From Mesorhizobium waimense (lineage in GTDB: Bacteria; Pseudomonadota; Alphaproteobacteria; Rhizobiales; Rhizobiaceae), in the NCBI RefSeq assembly GCF_003601975.1, contig NZ_QZWZ01000007.1, forward strand, positions 1 through 64,000: a stretch of 64,000 nt of DNA, in the 5' to 3' direction. The notes beneath the pieces are model-generated. The model made no database searches and was not told where the DNA came from. It worked only from the letters and a program-made list of their open reading frames with translations. This document shows positions 34,840-44,274 of the stretch, piece after piece. Within the stretch, counting starts at the first letter, position 1. Each line of letters opens with the position of its first letter. Made by a program: the position numbers and the translations under genes.

Positions 34840-35853
34840 TCAGCCGGCGCGGAACATGGCGCAGTCGCAAGGGTGGTCGAGCATCGTCTGCAGCTCGCCG
34901 TCCAGATGCTCCAGCGTCACCGAGGCGCCGGCCATTTCGAGCGAGGTGCAGTAATTGCCTACCCAGGTCGCGTGCACCGAAACGCCGATGTCGTCGAGCC
35001 TCTGCTTGACCCGCCGGTTCATGATGTAGAGCTCCATCAGCGGCGTCGAGCCGAGCGAGTTGACGAGCACAGCAACCTTGTCGCCGCGCTGCGGCGCCAT
35101 CTCGGCAAGGATCCTGTCCAGCATTTCGTCGGTGATCTCGTCGGCCGTCCTGAGCTTGCCGCGCGCGATGCCCGGCTCGCCATGGATGCCCATGCCGATC
35201 TCCATCTCGTCGGCGCCGATCTCGAAATTCGGCCGCCGCGTCTGCGGCAGCGAGCAGGGCGACAGCGCCACACCCATGGTGAAGGTGTGGTCGTTGGCCT
35301 TCCTGGCGATGCGCTCGCATTCGTCGAAGGAGAGTATCCGGTCGCAGGCCGCGCCCGCCGCCTTGAAGATGAAGAAATTGCCGGCGACGCCGCGCCGTTT
35401 GTCCCGCTGGTCGCGCGGGGCCGAGGCGACGTCGTCGGTGGTCAGTACCGTGCGCACCTCGATGTCATCCATGGCGGCCATCTCGGCGGCCATGTCGAAA
35501 TTCATCACATCGCCGGCATAGTTGCCATACATGAACAGGACGCCGGCGCCGCCGCTGACCGCCTTGGCGCATTCGAGGATCGGGTCCGGCGGCGGCGAGG
35601 CAAAAACGTTGCCTATGGCCGCAGCGTCCGCCAGCCCCTTGCCGACAAAGCCGAGAAAGGTCGGTTCGTGGCCCGAACCGCCGCCGATGACGAGGCCGAC
35701 CTTGCCGGGACGCGGCCCGTCGCGGGCGACTATCGAGCGCGGGCTGCCGTCCACGCTCTTGAGGTGGCGAGGATGCGCGGCGAGGATCCCTTCGAGCATC
35801 TCGTCGACGGAGCGGTTACCGTCATTGATGATCTTCTTGGTCTGCACCGGCAT
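34840..35853 (-). CDS. dhaK: Dihydroxyacetone kinase K subunit (DhaK type)
   Basis: A 337-residue protein with the substrate-binding GLVIGGGSGHEPTFLGFVG (about 53-71), MYGNYAGDVMNFDMA and EIGMGIHGEPGI; the His in GIHGEP is the residue that forms a covalent hemiaminal with the ketose carbonyl. It is transcribed just before dhaL (eight bases apart) and after ribH. Together DhaKL phosphorylate dihydroxyacetone or another short ketose. The operon starts from an FMN-riboswitch-controlled gene upstream, so transcription through dhaKL might depend partly on flavin status. A tetrulose substrate would tie it to the convergent ery genes (inference). Confidence 0.85.
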   Translation of the reverse strand: MPVQTKKIINDGNRSVDEMLEGILAAHPRHLKSVDGSPRSIVARDGPRPGKVGLVIGGGSGHEPTFLGFVGKGLADAAAIGNVFASPPPDPILECAKAVSGGAGVLFMYGNYAGDVMNFDMAAEMAAMDDIEVRTVLTTDDVASAPRDQRDKRRGVAGNFFIFKAAGAACDRILSFDECERIARKANDHTFTMGVALSPCSLPQTRRPNFEIGADEMEIGMGIHGEPGIARGKLRTADEITDEMLDRILAEMAPQRGDKVAVLVNSLGSTPLMELYIMNRRVKQRLDDIGVSVHATWVGNYCTSLEMAGASVTLEHLDGELQTMLDHPCDCAMFRAG

Positions 35854-35889
35854 CCTCCCGCCTCGGTATTTTCCTAGATATTACCGGGT

Positions 35890-35914
35890 GTTGCCGGGAT
35901 TTCCACCCGGCAAC
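35890..35914 (-). terminator. Hairpin after ribH
   Basis: GTTGCCGGG (35890-35898) and CCCGGCAAC (35906-35914) form a perfect 9-bp stem with a 7-base loop between ribH and dhaK. No T-run follows on the reverse strand, so partial attenuation or 3'-end protection of the ribH message is more likely than full termination. Confidence 0.45.
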
Positions 35915-35919
35915 GAACC

Positions 35920-36612
<693 letters not shown>

Positions 36613-36720
36613 ATTAACGCGGTTTGTATGGAAGGGCAGGGCGGCGCTGTCAATCACCATGGCCGGTGCGGATCGTTCTGGAACAACGATCTGGTTTATC
36701 TGCCCGCGACGCTGCAGAGA

Positions 36721-37815
36721 TCACCCGCGCTCGGGGAACATCGTCTTCAGGCCTTCGCGCGAAGCCTTGGCGATGCCGCGTTCGGTGATCAGGCCGGTAA
36801 CCAGCCGCGCCGGCGTCACGTCGAAGGCCGGGTTCGCCGCCGGCGTCGCTTCCGGCGACACGCGCACCTGGGCGATATCGCCGGACGCGGTCTTGCCCCA
36901 GACGAGCGACACCTCGTCGCCGGAGCGCTCCTCGATCGGGATCTCGGCCAGCCCGTCGCCCACCGTCCAGTCGATCGTGGGCGAGGGCAGCGCGACATAG
37001 AACGGCACGTCGTTGTCGGCGGCGGCCAGCGCCTTGAGATAGGTGCCGATCTTGTTGCAGACGTCACCACTGGCGGTCGTGCGGTCGGTGCCGACGATGA
37101 CCATGTCGATCTGGCCGCGCTGCATCAGATGGCCGCCGGCATTGTCGACGATCAGCGTGTGCGGCACGCCGTGGCCGGCCATCTCCCAGGCGGTCAATTG
37201 GGCGCCCTGGTTGCGCGGCCGCGTCTCGTCGACATAGACGTGGACGGGAATGCCGGCCTCGGTCGCCAGATAGATCGGCGCCGTGGCGGTGCCGTAGTCG
37301 ACGGTCGCCAGCCAGCCGGCATTGCAGTGGGTCAGGATGTTGACCGTTTCCCCCGGCTGCTTGCGCGCCGCGATCGCCTTGATGATTTCAAGCCCGTTCT
37401 CGCCGATGGCGCGGTTAAGCCCGACATCCTCGTCGGCGATCTCGGCGGCGCGGCGGTAGGCTGCCTCGGCTCGTTGTTCAACCGGCAGTGGCTTGAGAAA
37501 GCGCCGCATCTCGTCCAGCGCCCAGCGCAGATTGATCGCCGTCGGGCGCGTCTCGTGCAAGATCTCCCAGACGGCATCGAGCGCCGCATCCGACGGGTCC
37601 TCGGTCATCTGGATGGCGACGCCATAGGCGGCCGTGACACCGATCAGCGGCGCGCCGCGCACCCACATGTCGCGGATCGCGGTGGCGATGCCGGCGACGG
37701 TGCCGATCTTCTCGATGCGGAAATCATGCGGCAGCCAGCGCTGGTCGATGATCTCGACCGAACGCTTGTCGTCGCTCAGCCAGATGGTGCGATAGTGGCG
37801 CTCGCCGACGTTCAA
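36721..37815 (-). CDS. mtnA: S-methyl-5-thioribose-1-phosphate isomerase
   Basis: A 364-residue eIF2B-like isomerase that converts methylthioribose 1-phosphate to methylthioribulose 1-phosphate in methionine salvage. The catalytic Cys is in [16 protein letters not shown] and the Asp in [20 protein letters not shown]; the [13 protein letters not shown] and [17 protein letters not shown] motifs are typical. The start is TTG at 37815, overlapping the mtnK stop (TTGA), so the two are coupled. Downstream salvage genes (mtnB, mtnC, mtnD) are not in the window; the product might instead be cleaved by a class II aldolase as in the known DHAP shunt. The riboswitch-ribH unit follows on the same strand. 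Confidence 0.92.
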   Translation of the reverse strand: MNVGERHYRTIWLSDDKRSVEIIDQRWLPHDFRIEKIGTVAGIATAIRDMWVRGAPLIGVTAAYGVAIQMTEDPSDAALDAVWEILHETRPTAINLRWALDEMRRFLKPLPVEQRAEAAYRRAAEIADEDVGLNRAIGENGLEIIKAIAARKQPGETVNILTHCNAGWLATVDYGTATAPIYLATEAGIPVHVYVDETRPRNQGAQLTAWEMAGHGVPHTLIVDNAGGHLMQRGQIDMVIVGTDRTTASGDVCNKIGTYLKALAAADNDVPFYVALPSPTIDWTVGDGLAEIPIEERSGDEVSLVWGKTASGDIAQVRVSPEATPAANPAFDVTPARLVTGLITERGIAKASREGLKTMFPERG

Positions 37816-39083
37816 ATCCTGCTCTCCTGTTCGATCAGCGCGGCCAGGGTGTTGACCTCGTCGATGCTATGGATCTGGCGCCGGTTGACGGCGAGGTGGC
37901 GGCCGAATTTCAGCGCCTTTGCCTCACATGTGGCGCGCATGTCTTCGTCGGCAATGGTCTCGAAATCGGCATTGTGGGCGAGGCCGAGGATGCGCCGATG
38001 AACCTCGATGCCGGCGAAACCCAGAAGGTCGGTCCAGATCGAATGCAGCACGTAGTCGAGCGCCTGTTCGGCGCCGAGCAGGTCGCCCTGATCCTCGAAC
38101 AGGCTCTTCTGGTAGAGCATGCCGCTGCGCTCGGTCCGCCACAGATGCGAGAACTCGGTGCGGAACACCGCCCATGTCTCGACGGCGACATCGAGCAGAT
38201 AGGTGCGCATGGCGTCGCGCTTGCCGCTCTGTTCGTGGCCGCGCTGCGAGAAGAAGGACATCCAGAAATTGGCAAGCAGCATGCCGACATCGAAGGCCAT
38301 TGGACCATAGAAGGCGAATTCCGGATCGATCATCCTGGTTTCCTGGTCGGTGACCATGATCGAGCCGGAATGCAGATCGCCATGCAACAGCGTCTCGGCA
38401 TTGGCGGCGAAGAGATGCTTCAGCCGTTGCGCCTCCACCTTGAGGTCGCGGTCGGCGCGCAATTCGGCGACCAGGCTGTCGAGCTGCGGGCTGGTATGCC
38501 GGTTCATCTTGGCGTCGAAATAGGGATCGGAGAACACCAGGTTCTCAGTGATGTCGCAGAGTTCGACATTGTCGGCGAACAGTGCCAGATCCGCCTTGCG
38601 GCCCTTGGTCACCATCGAGAGGTCGGAGCCGCGGAACAAAGTGCGGGCCATGAACAGGCCGATGTCCCGAGCAATGTTCGGCAATTGCCGGCCTTCGATC
38701 AGCGCCCGCCGCAAGATGATGTGCGGCGACAGATACTCCATGATGATCAGCGCCTGGCCTTCGTCGAAATGGTAGATCGCCGGAACCGAGCCCGGTGCGC
38801 GCGCCTCCTGCCTGGTCAGCGCATGATACTCGAAGAAGGAGCGCTTCAGCGGCAGCGGCCAGCTGTCGCCGACCAGCCGGACATAAGGCAGGGCCTGCTT
38901 GACGACGGCAGCGCCCGTCGCGCCTTCGACGATGAAGACCAGGTTCAGATTGCCGTCGCCGACCTCGCGCACCTTCCAGCGGCTTGTGTCCTTGCCGATC
39001 CTCGCGCTGAGCACCTCATTGGCGCCGAGGCGCGCCGGCAGCGTCTCGACCGATAGTGCTTCGAACGGCAGTTTCTGCGTCAT
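37812..39083 (-). CDS. mtnK: S-methyl-5-thioribose kinase
   Basis: A 423-residue kinase with a choline-kinase-like fold. Motifs are LNLVFIVEG and [11 protein letters not shown] (ATP-binding), [16 protein letters not shown] (catalytic loop) and [17 protein letters not shown] (metal-binding). It phosphorylates methylthioribose with ATP. GGGAGG touches an ATG at 39089 with no spacing, while the in-frame ATG at 39083 has six bases, so 39083 is chosen. It overlaps mtnA by four bases. It is divergent from a ribose-type ABC transporter across a perfect palindrome, which suggests uptake of exogenous methylthioribose followed by salvage. Confidence 0.92.
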   Translation of the reverse strand: MTQKLPFEALSVETLPARLGANEVLSARIGKDTSRWKVREVGDGNLNLVFIVEGATGAAVVKQALPYVRLVGDSWPLPLKRSFFEYHALTRQEARAPGSVPAIYHFDEGQALIIMEYLSPHIILRRALIEGRQLPNIARDIGLFMARTLFRGSDLSMVTKGRKADLALFADNVELCDITENLVFSDPYFDAKMNRHTSPQLDSLVAELRADRDLKVEAQRLKHLFAANAETLLHGDLHSGSIMVTDQETRMIDPEFAFYGPMAFDVGMLLANFWMSFFSQRGHEQSGKRDAMRTYLLDVAVETWAVFRTEFSHLWRTERSGMLYQKSLFEDQGDLLGAEQALDYVLHSIWTDLLGFAGIEVHRRILGLAHNADFETIADEDMRATCEAKALKFGRHLAVNRRQIHSIDEVNTLAALIEQESRI

Positions 39084-39154
39084 CGTCATCCTCCCGCATA
39101 TGCGCTTCGAACATAACGGAGGCATGGCGGCGGGGCCAAGCTAGGAAGCTCTCT

Positions 39155-39183
39155 GGCAATTGTCAACCGTGTTGACAATTGCC
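39155..39183. promoter_or_regulatory. Perfect 29-bp operator palindrome in the mtnK/ABC divergent promoter
   Basis: GGCAATTGTCAA (39155-39166) and TTGACAATTGCC (39172-39183) are exact inverted repeats separated by CCGTG. Each arm contains TTGACA, a consensus -35 box, read outward in each direction (39172-39177 forward, 39166-39161 reverse). A repressor bound here would block both promoters. It lies 37 bp before the ATPase gene and 72 bp before mtnK. The regulator gene is not adjacent. Confidence 0.75.
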
Positions 39184-39219
39184 GGAACACCCCATAGCGT
39201 CACAGTCAGGGAGGAACGA

Positions 39220-40731
39220 ATGGGCGCTGATGCCGTGTTCCGTGTGGACGGCCTGAGGAAATCCTTTGGCCAGAACGAGGTGCTTGGCGGCATCTCGGTC
39301 GAGCTGCATGCGGGCGAGGTGACGGTGCTGATGGGCGCCAACGGCGCCGGCAAGTCCACCCTGGTCAGGATCATCAGCGGCGTCTACGAGCGCGGCGCCG
39401 GCATGATGAGCCTTGCTGGTGAGGATTTCGCGCCGAAGACTCCTGCTGAGGCGATCCGTGCCGGTGTCGTCACCGTGCATCAGAACATCAATGACGGCGT
39501 CGTTGCCGACCTCGACGTCGCCACCAATCTGACGCTGGACAGGCTGAGCGGCAGTGGCGTGCCGACATTGTTCAATCCAGCCCGTGTGCGCCGCGAGGCC
39601 AAGGCCGTCGCCGATCGCATGGGCCTGGCCATCGACCTCAAGGCCAGGGTCAGCGATCTGTCACTGGCCGACCGCCAGATGGTGGCCATCGCCCGGGCCA
39701 TGGCGCACCGGCCGAAGGTGCTGATCCTGGACGAACCGACCTCTTCGCTATCCAGCGCCGAAGCCGACCGGCTGTTCGCGCTGATCGACCGGCTGCGCGA
39801 GCAAAGCGTGGCGATCCTCTACATCTCGCACCGCATGTCGGACATCAGGCGGCTCGCCGACCGCATCATCTCGATGCGCGACGGCGTGGTCAGCGGCGTG
39901 TTCGACCGAAAGCCGCTCGACTATGAGGGTGCCGTCAACGCCATGCTCGGCCGCAAAATCCATCTCGATCGCGTCGTCGCCCGGAATTCGGCGCATGCCG
40001 TTCTGACAGTCGAAGGCTTGCGGCTTGCGCCGGGCGCGCGGCCGATCTCACTGACGCTCGGCGCCGGCGAGGTCGTTGCCGTCACCGGTCTCGTCGGCGT
40101 CGGCAAGACGGCACTGGCCGAGACCCTGTTCGGCGTGCGCAGACCGCTCTCCGGCACCATGGCGTTGAACGGCAAGCCCTATGCGCCGGGATCGACAGGC
40201 CAAGCGATCGCGGCCGGCGTGTTCCTCGTCGCCAAGGACCGCGGCGAAAACGGCATCGTCGGCGGCTTCAACATCGAGCGAAACATCAGCCTGCCGTTCC
40301 ACAAGCGCATGTCGCGTTTCGGTGTTCTCAAGCGCCGCATCGAACGTGCCACCGCCCGCCGGCAGATTCAGGATCTGGGCATCGTCTGCCGCTCGGAAAA
40401 GGATGAGATGGCGTCCCTCTCCGGCGGCAACCAGCAGAAGGTGATGGTGGCGCGCTGGATGGCGCAGGATGCAAAACTGTTCATCCTCGACGAGCCTTTC
40501 CAGGGCGTCGACATTTCGGCCAGGCGCGACATCGCCGCCAAGCTGAGGGCAAGCGCCGACGGCCGCGCGACGCTTTTGTTCGTCACCGAACTCGACGAAG
40601 CGCTGGAGACGGCGGACCGCATCCTGGTGATGTCGGAACAGACGATCGTCGGCGAGCACAGGAATGCCGATATCGATCTCGAGCGGCTGCTGGCCGAAGT
40701 GGCGGGCGGCCCGCTGCACAGCGCGGCATGA
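39220..40731 (+). CDS. Ribose-type ABC importer ATPase (two fused ATP-binding domains), probable methylthioribose uptake
   Basis: A 503-residue RbsA-like protein with tandem ATPase domains. The first has Walker A GANGAGKST (about 37-45) and Walker B LILDEPTSSLS; its signature DLSLADRQ lacks the GGQ. The second has Walker A-like GLVGVGKTAL, signature SLSGGNQQKV and Walker B LFILDEPFQGVD. This asymmetry is usual for RbsA proteins. The ATG at 39220 follows AGGGAGG by five bases. It starts a three-gene operon (ATPase, permease, binding protein) divergent from mtnK-mtnA, so methylthioribose is the best guess for the ligand; an eryEFG-like erythritol importer is the main alternative because this class also serves rhizobial erythritol loci. 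Confidence 0.85.
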   Translation: MGADAVFRVDGLRKSFGQNEVLGGISVELHAGEVTVLMGANGAGKSTLVRIISGVYERGAGMMSLAGEDFAPKTPAEAIRAGVVTVHQNINDGVVADLDVATNLTLDRLSGSGVPTLFNPARVRREAKAVADRMGLAIDLKARVSDLSLADRQMVAIARAMAHRPKVLILDEPTSSLSSAEADRLFALIDRLREQSVAILYISHRMSDIRRLADRIISMRDGVVSGVFDRKPLDYEGAVNAMLGRKIHLDRVVARNSAHAVLTVEGLRLAPGARPISLTLGAGEVVAVTGLVGVGKTALAETLFGVRRPLSGTMALNGKPYAPGSTGQAIAAGVFLVAKDRGENGIVGGFNIERNISLPFHKRMSRFGVLKRRIERATARRQIQDLGIVCRSEKDEMASLSGGNQQKVMVARWMAQDAKLFILDEPFQGVDISARRDIAAKLRASADGRATLLFVTELDEALETADRILVMSEQTIVGEHRNADIDLERLLAEVAGGPLHSAA

Positions 40732-40756
40732 ACCAAGGACATGGAATGGAGCAGGC

Positions 40757-40801
40757 ATGAGTTGGGTTGAGACGACAGCAGCGCGCGGGTGCGCCGGATG
40801 A
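40757..40801 (+). other. 14-codon mini-ORF before the permease gene
   Basis: ATG at 40757 (GGAG and AGG nearby) opens a 14-codon frame ending in TGA at 40799-40801, which overlaps both candidate permease ATGs (40798 and 40801). It could be a leader that couples translation to the permease, or the true N-terminus if a one-base indel lies here, since its frame is shifted against the permease. Nothing in the peptide is recognisable. Confidence 0.3.
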
Positions 40802-41793
40802 TGCTGCGCGACCATGCCATCCGCTATGGCTTCATCGTCCTTCTGTTCGGGCTGATCGCTTGTTTCGCCATCGCCGCCGACGGTTTCGTCTCGCCGCAGA
40901 GTGCCGTGTTCATCTTCCAGTCCGTCGCCATCACCGGTGTCCTGGCGCTCGGTGTCACCGCTACGCTGGTTGTCGGCGGCTTCGACCTGTCGATCGGCTC
41001 GGTCGCCACCAGCGCCATGATGGCAGCCTCCTATGTGATGGTGGTGCTGGAGCAGAACGCCGTCGTCGCGGTCATCGCCTGCCTGCTGATTGGCGTTCTC
41101 GTCGGCCTCATCAATGGCTGGTTGATCGTCTACATGCGCGTGCCGGATCTTCTGGCAACGCTTGGCATGATGTTCCTGCTCGTTGGCCTGCAGCGCATTC
41201 CGACCGAAGGCCGCTCGATCGCCACCGGCATGACCATGCCCGACGGCTCGGTCGCCAACGGCAAGTTCGGCGATGCCTTCCTGGCGCTCGGCCGCCACCG
41301 CTTCGATTTCTTCATCCCGAACCTCATTCCGGTGTCGGTCGTCGTCCTGCTCGTGCTCGCCGTGCTGATCTGGTTCTTCCTCGAACACACCCGTTTTGGC
41401 CGCATGATGTATGCCGTCGGCAGCAATGAACGCGCCGCCGAACTCGCCGGCGCGCCTGTCAAGGCATACAAAATCTGGGCCTACGTCATTTCGGGAGTTT
41501 TTGCCTCGATCGGCGGCATTTTGCTCGCCGCCCGGCTTGGACGCGGCGACATCGCCTCGGGTAATAATCTGCTGCTCGACGCGGTGGCGGCAGCACTCAT
41601 CGGTTACGCGGTCCTCGGGGCCGCCAAGCCCAACGCCTTCGGCACCGCCGTCGGCGCTGTGTTCGTCGGCGTGCTGCTGCAGGGCCTGACGATGATGAAC
41701 GCACCCTACTACACGCAGGATTTCGTCAAGGGCGTGGTTCTCGTCGTCGCCCTTGTCTTCACCTTCGCCCTTTCCGGCAGGGGCAAGAGATAG
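40798..41793 (+). CDS. Ribose-type ABC importer permease (RbsC-like)
   Basis: A roughly 331-residue inner-membrane permease with eight or more hydrophobic segments. The BPD_transp_2 signature is visible: GFDLSIGSVATSAMMAAS, LINGWLIVYMRVPDLLATLGMM and YAVGSNERAAELAGAPVKAYK with GIRVxxYK-like coupling loop. Start choice is uncertain: GTG 40789, ATG 40798 and ATG 40801 are in frame, none with a strong ribosome-binding site, and a mini-ORF stops right at this point, which favours coupled re-initiation at 40798/40801. It follows the RbsA-like ATPase and precedes the binding protein. Confidence 0.85.
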   Translation: MMLRDHAIRYGFIVLLFGLIACFAIAADGFVSPQSAVFIFQSVAITGVLALGVTATLVVGGFDLSIGSVATSAMMAASYVMVVLEQNAVVAVIACLLIGVLVGLINGWLIVYMRVPDLLATLGMMFLLVGLQRIPTEGRSIATGMTMPDGSVANGKFGDAFLALGRHRFDFFIPNLIPVSVVVLLVLAVLIWFFLEHTRFGRMMYAVGSNERAAELAGAPVKAYKIWAYVISGVFASIGGILLAARLGRGDIASGNNLLLDAVAAALIGYAVLGAAKPNAFGTAVGAVFVGVLLQGLTMMNAPYYTQDFVKGVVLVVALVFTFALSGRGKR

Positions 41794-41840
41794 GGTTTCG
41801 ACCGGGGCAGATTTTGGGTTCAACAAGTGGAGGAAACAAC

Positions 41841-42893
41841 GTGACGATCACAAGAAGACTTCTAGGAAAGCTGGCGCTCGGGCTTGCCGGCGCCACGATG
41901 CTGATGCAGGCGCCGGCTCTTGCCGCGGACAAGCCGGCGCCGTTCGACAAGCCGGGCGTCAAGATCGCGTTGGTCCGCTATCTCTCGACCGGCGACTTCT
42001 TCCAGGCCTATCTGTCCGGCGTCGAGGCACAGTCGAAAGCGCTCGGCGTCGACCTGCGCGTGCTTGACAGCCGCCAGGACGCAGCGCTCCAGGCCGACAT
42101 GGTCGACCAGGCCATTGCGCTCGGCGTGCAGGGCATCATCATCCAGCACGGCCTGACGGAATCGATGAAGGAAGCCGCCCAGCGCGCCGTCGACGCCGGC
42201 ATCAAGGTCGTCGCCTTCGACGTCAATGTCGAGAACCCCAAGATCCCGCAGATCGAGCAGTCCGACCGCGACCTCGCGCGGCTGGCGCTCGAGCAGGCAG
42301 TCAAGGACAATGGTGAGAGCTGGAAGGCCGGTTATGTCTATGTCGCCGGCATCGCGCCGCTCGATCGCCGCAACGAGACTTGGGTCGACGTCAAGAAGAA
42401 GCATTCGGGCATCAACGAAGTCGCCATGTTCGGCACGCTCGACAACCCGATCGCCAATTCGGTCGCCAACCAGGCGCGCTCCGTGCTGTCGGCCCATCCC
42501 GACATCAAGGTGATGTTTGCGCCCTATGACGAGTTCGCCAAGGGCGTCAAGATCGCCGTCGACGAGGCCGGCATGAACAAGGATATCAAGATCTATTCGG
42601 CCGACATCTCGACTTCGGATATCGCCGCCATGCGCGAGACTGACAGCGCCTGGGCGGCTACCGCAGCCACAAACCCGGCCGTCGTCGGCCAGGTCTCGGT
42701 GCGTGCCCTGGCACAGCTTTTGGCCGGAGAAGACCCCGGTCACAACGTCATCGTGCCGCCGACGCTGATCACCCAGAAGGAGCTGATCGACAAGGACATC
42801 AAGAACATGGAAGACCTGTCGGTCAAGCTGCCGCAGTTCGCCCATGCCGATGTCGCCATGCCGGCCTGGATGCCGAACCCGAACGCCAAGTAG
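41841..42893 (+). CDS. Ribose-type ABC importer binding protein (RbsB-like)
   Basis: A 350-residue periplasmic sugar-binding protein of the LacI-like (Peripla_BP_4) class. The start is GTG at 41841 with GGAGG seven bases upstream, giving the signal peptide MTITRRLLGKLALGLAGATM to ALAADKP. The mature part shows GVKIALVRYLSTGDFFQAYLSG, AIALGVQGIIIQHGLTESM and KVVAFDVNVENPKI, where ribose-binding proteins have their ligand contacts. It closes the three-gene importer and is followed by a strong terminator. The proposed ligand, methylthioribose, rests only on the divergent mtnK-mtnA neighbours. Confidence 0.85.
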   Translation: MTITRRLLGKLALGLAGATMLMQAPALAADKPAPFDKPGVKIALVRYLSTGDFFQAYLSGVEAQSKALGVDLRVLDSRQDAALQADMVDQAIALGVQGIIIQHGLTESMKEAAQRAVDAGIKVVAFDVNVENPKIPQIEQSDRDLARLALEQAVKDNGESWKAGYVYVAGIAPLDRRNETWVDVKKKHSGINEVAMFGTLDNPIANSVANQARSVLSAHPDIKVMFAPYDEFAKGVKIAVDEAGMNKDIKIYSADISTSDIAAMRETDSAWAATAATNPAVVGQVSVRALAQLLAGEDPGHNVIVPPTLITQKELIDKDIKNMEDLSVKLPQFAHADVAMPAWMPNPNAK

Positions 42894-42914
42894 TTCTTGG
42901 CTCATAGGCAAAGG

Positions 42915-42946
42915 AAAGAGCGGCTCGCGGGCCGCTCTTTTTGTTT
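42915..42946 (+). terminator. Rho-independent terminator
   Basis: AAAGAGCGGC (42915-42924) pairs perfectly with GCCGCTCTTT (42931-42940) around TCGCGG, followed by TTGTTT. It ends the ribose-type transporter operon and, read in reverse (AAAGAGCGGC also begins that strand), can serve the convergent ddl gene. Confidence 0.88.
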
Positions 42947-42964
42947 GCAGCCGAAGCTTCGTCT

Positions 42965-44035
42965 TCAGTCGGATCGGCCAGCGCGCGCCAGCCCGTGCGC
43001 CACCAGCCGGTCGATGACCTCGGCGTAGCTGACGCCGCTTGCCGCCATCGCTTTGGCATACATGCTGATGTCGGTGAAGCCGGGGATGGTGTTGAGCTCG
43101 TTGATGACGAAATTCATGTCCGGCATGACGAAGAAGTCGACGCGGGCCATGCCGTCGCAGCCGACCGCGCGGAACGCCTTGGCCGCCGTCTCGCGGATCC
43201 TGTCTTCGATCTCCGGAGGCAGCTCGGCAGGCACCTTCAGCGCCGCCCCGTCTTTGTCGATGTACTTGGCGTCGTAGCTGTAGAAGCCATGGCTTTCGGC
43301 CGGCACGATTTCGCCGGGACGGGAGACGAACAGGCCGCCCTCTGTATCTTCCAGCACGCTGCATTCGATCTCGCGGCCACGGATGAATTCCTCGGCCAAA
43401 AGCTTGCGGTCGTGCTGAAAACCTTCGGCGAGCGCCCCGGCGAATTCCTGGCTGGCCGAGACTTTTCTGACGCCGACCGACGAGCCTTGCCGCGCCGGCT
43501 TGATGAACAGCGGCAGGCCGAGTTTCTCTTCCAATTCGGCGAGGGAAGGCGCTGCACCCTCATCGATCGTCACCGAGCGCGCGACGGGCAGTCCGGCAGC
43601 TTTCAGCAGGCGCTTGGCGATGTCCTTGTCTAGGGCTGTTGCCGAGCCAAGAATGCCGCAGCCGGCGAGCGGCACGCGCGCCACTTCGGCCAGGCCCTGC
43701 ACGGCGCCGTCCTCACCATGCAGCCCGTGCAGGACAGGAAACAACACATCGATGCGAGGCAGGTCGTGCGGCGCGCTACTGGCAGGAATCGCCAGCATCC
43801 GTCCATGCCCGCCCGGTACAAGGCAGAGCTCCGTACCGCTGAATGGTGCCGCCAGCGTGCCGTTCTCGAAGCTGCTCAGCAGCCATTGCCCTTCGCGGGT
43901 AACGAAGACCGGAACGGCATCGTACTTCGCCGGCTCCAGCGCGCGCATGACATTGGTCGCCGAAAGCACGGAGACATCATGCTCGGCCGAGCGTCCGCCA
44001 AACAGCACGGCAATACGCAGTTTTTTCGAGGCCAT
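42965..44035 (-). CDS. ddl: D-alanine--D-alanine ligase
   Basis: A 356-residue ATP-grasp ligase making D-Ala-D-Ala for peptidoglycan. Motifs are IAVLFGGRSAEHDVSVLSATNV (N-terminal substrate loop), DVLFPVLHGLHGEDGAVQGL, LFIKPARQGSSVGVRKV (ATP-binding) and MARVDFFVMPDMNFVINELNTIPGFT (magnesium and substrate site). The length and the internal region between 75 and 95 fit the longer DdlA type. The ATG at 44035 has GGAG seven bases upstream; a TTG four codons earlier is less likely. It stands alone, away from a cell-division cluster, so it is probably a second ligase copy. It is convergent with the ribose-type operon. Confidence 0.9.
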   Translation of the reverse strand: MASKKLRIAVLFGGRSAEHDVSVLSATNVMRALEPAKYDAVPVFVTREGQWLLSSFENGTLAAPFSGTELCLVPGGHGRMLAIPASSAPHDLPRIDVLFPVLHGLHGEDGAVQGLAEVARVPLAGCGILGSATALDKDIAKRLLKAAGLPVARSVTIDEGAAPSLAELEEKLGLPLFIKPARQGSSVGVRKVSASQEFAGALAEGFQHDRKLLAEEFIRGREIECSVLEDTEGGLFVSRPGEIVPAESHGFYSYDAKYIDKDGAALKVPAELPPEIEDRIRETAAKAFRAVGCDGMARVDFFVMPDMNFVINELNTIPGFTDISMYAKAMAASGVSYAEVIDRLVAHGLARAGRSD

Positions 44036-44220
44036 GAACGTCTCCAAAAGGGTCCTGGGTTGAAAGGCTGAACAATCCGCGGCGATGCCGCGATTGGCGA
44101 AAAAGCGATCGAAGTTGCAAGCGGCATCGTTGCGGAGGCCCCAGCCAGCAGGAACGGTCCGAAACGGGATTTTTGATGGCCCGACAGCGACGATTCCAAG
44201 ACAGCCTTGGCTCGAAGCGC

Positions 44221-44249
44221 AAAAGAAAAGCGACCCGCAGGCCGCTCTT
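44221..44249 (-). terminator. Terminator of the RhaD-type gene
   Basis: On the reverse strand AAGAGCGGCC (44249-44240) pairs with GGTCGCTTTT (44235-44226), two pairs being G-U, around TGCG; CTTTT follows. It lies 26 bases after the stop of the 44275-46329 gene. The remaining bases between it and the ddl start (44036-44220) show no gene. Confidence 0.65.
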
Positions 44250-44274
44250 CGTCGTTCCAGTATTTCCTTGTCGC

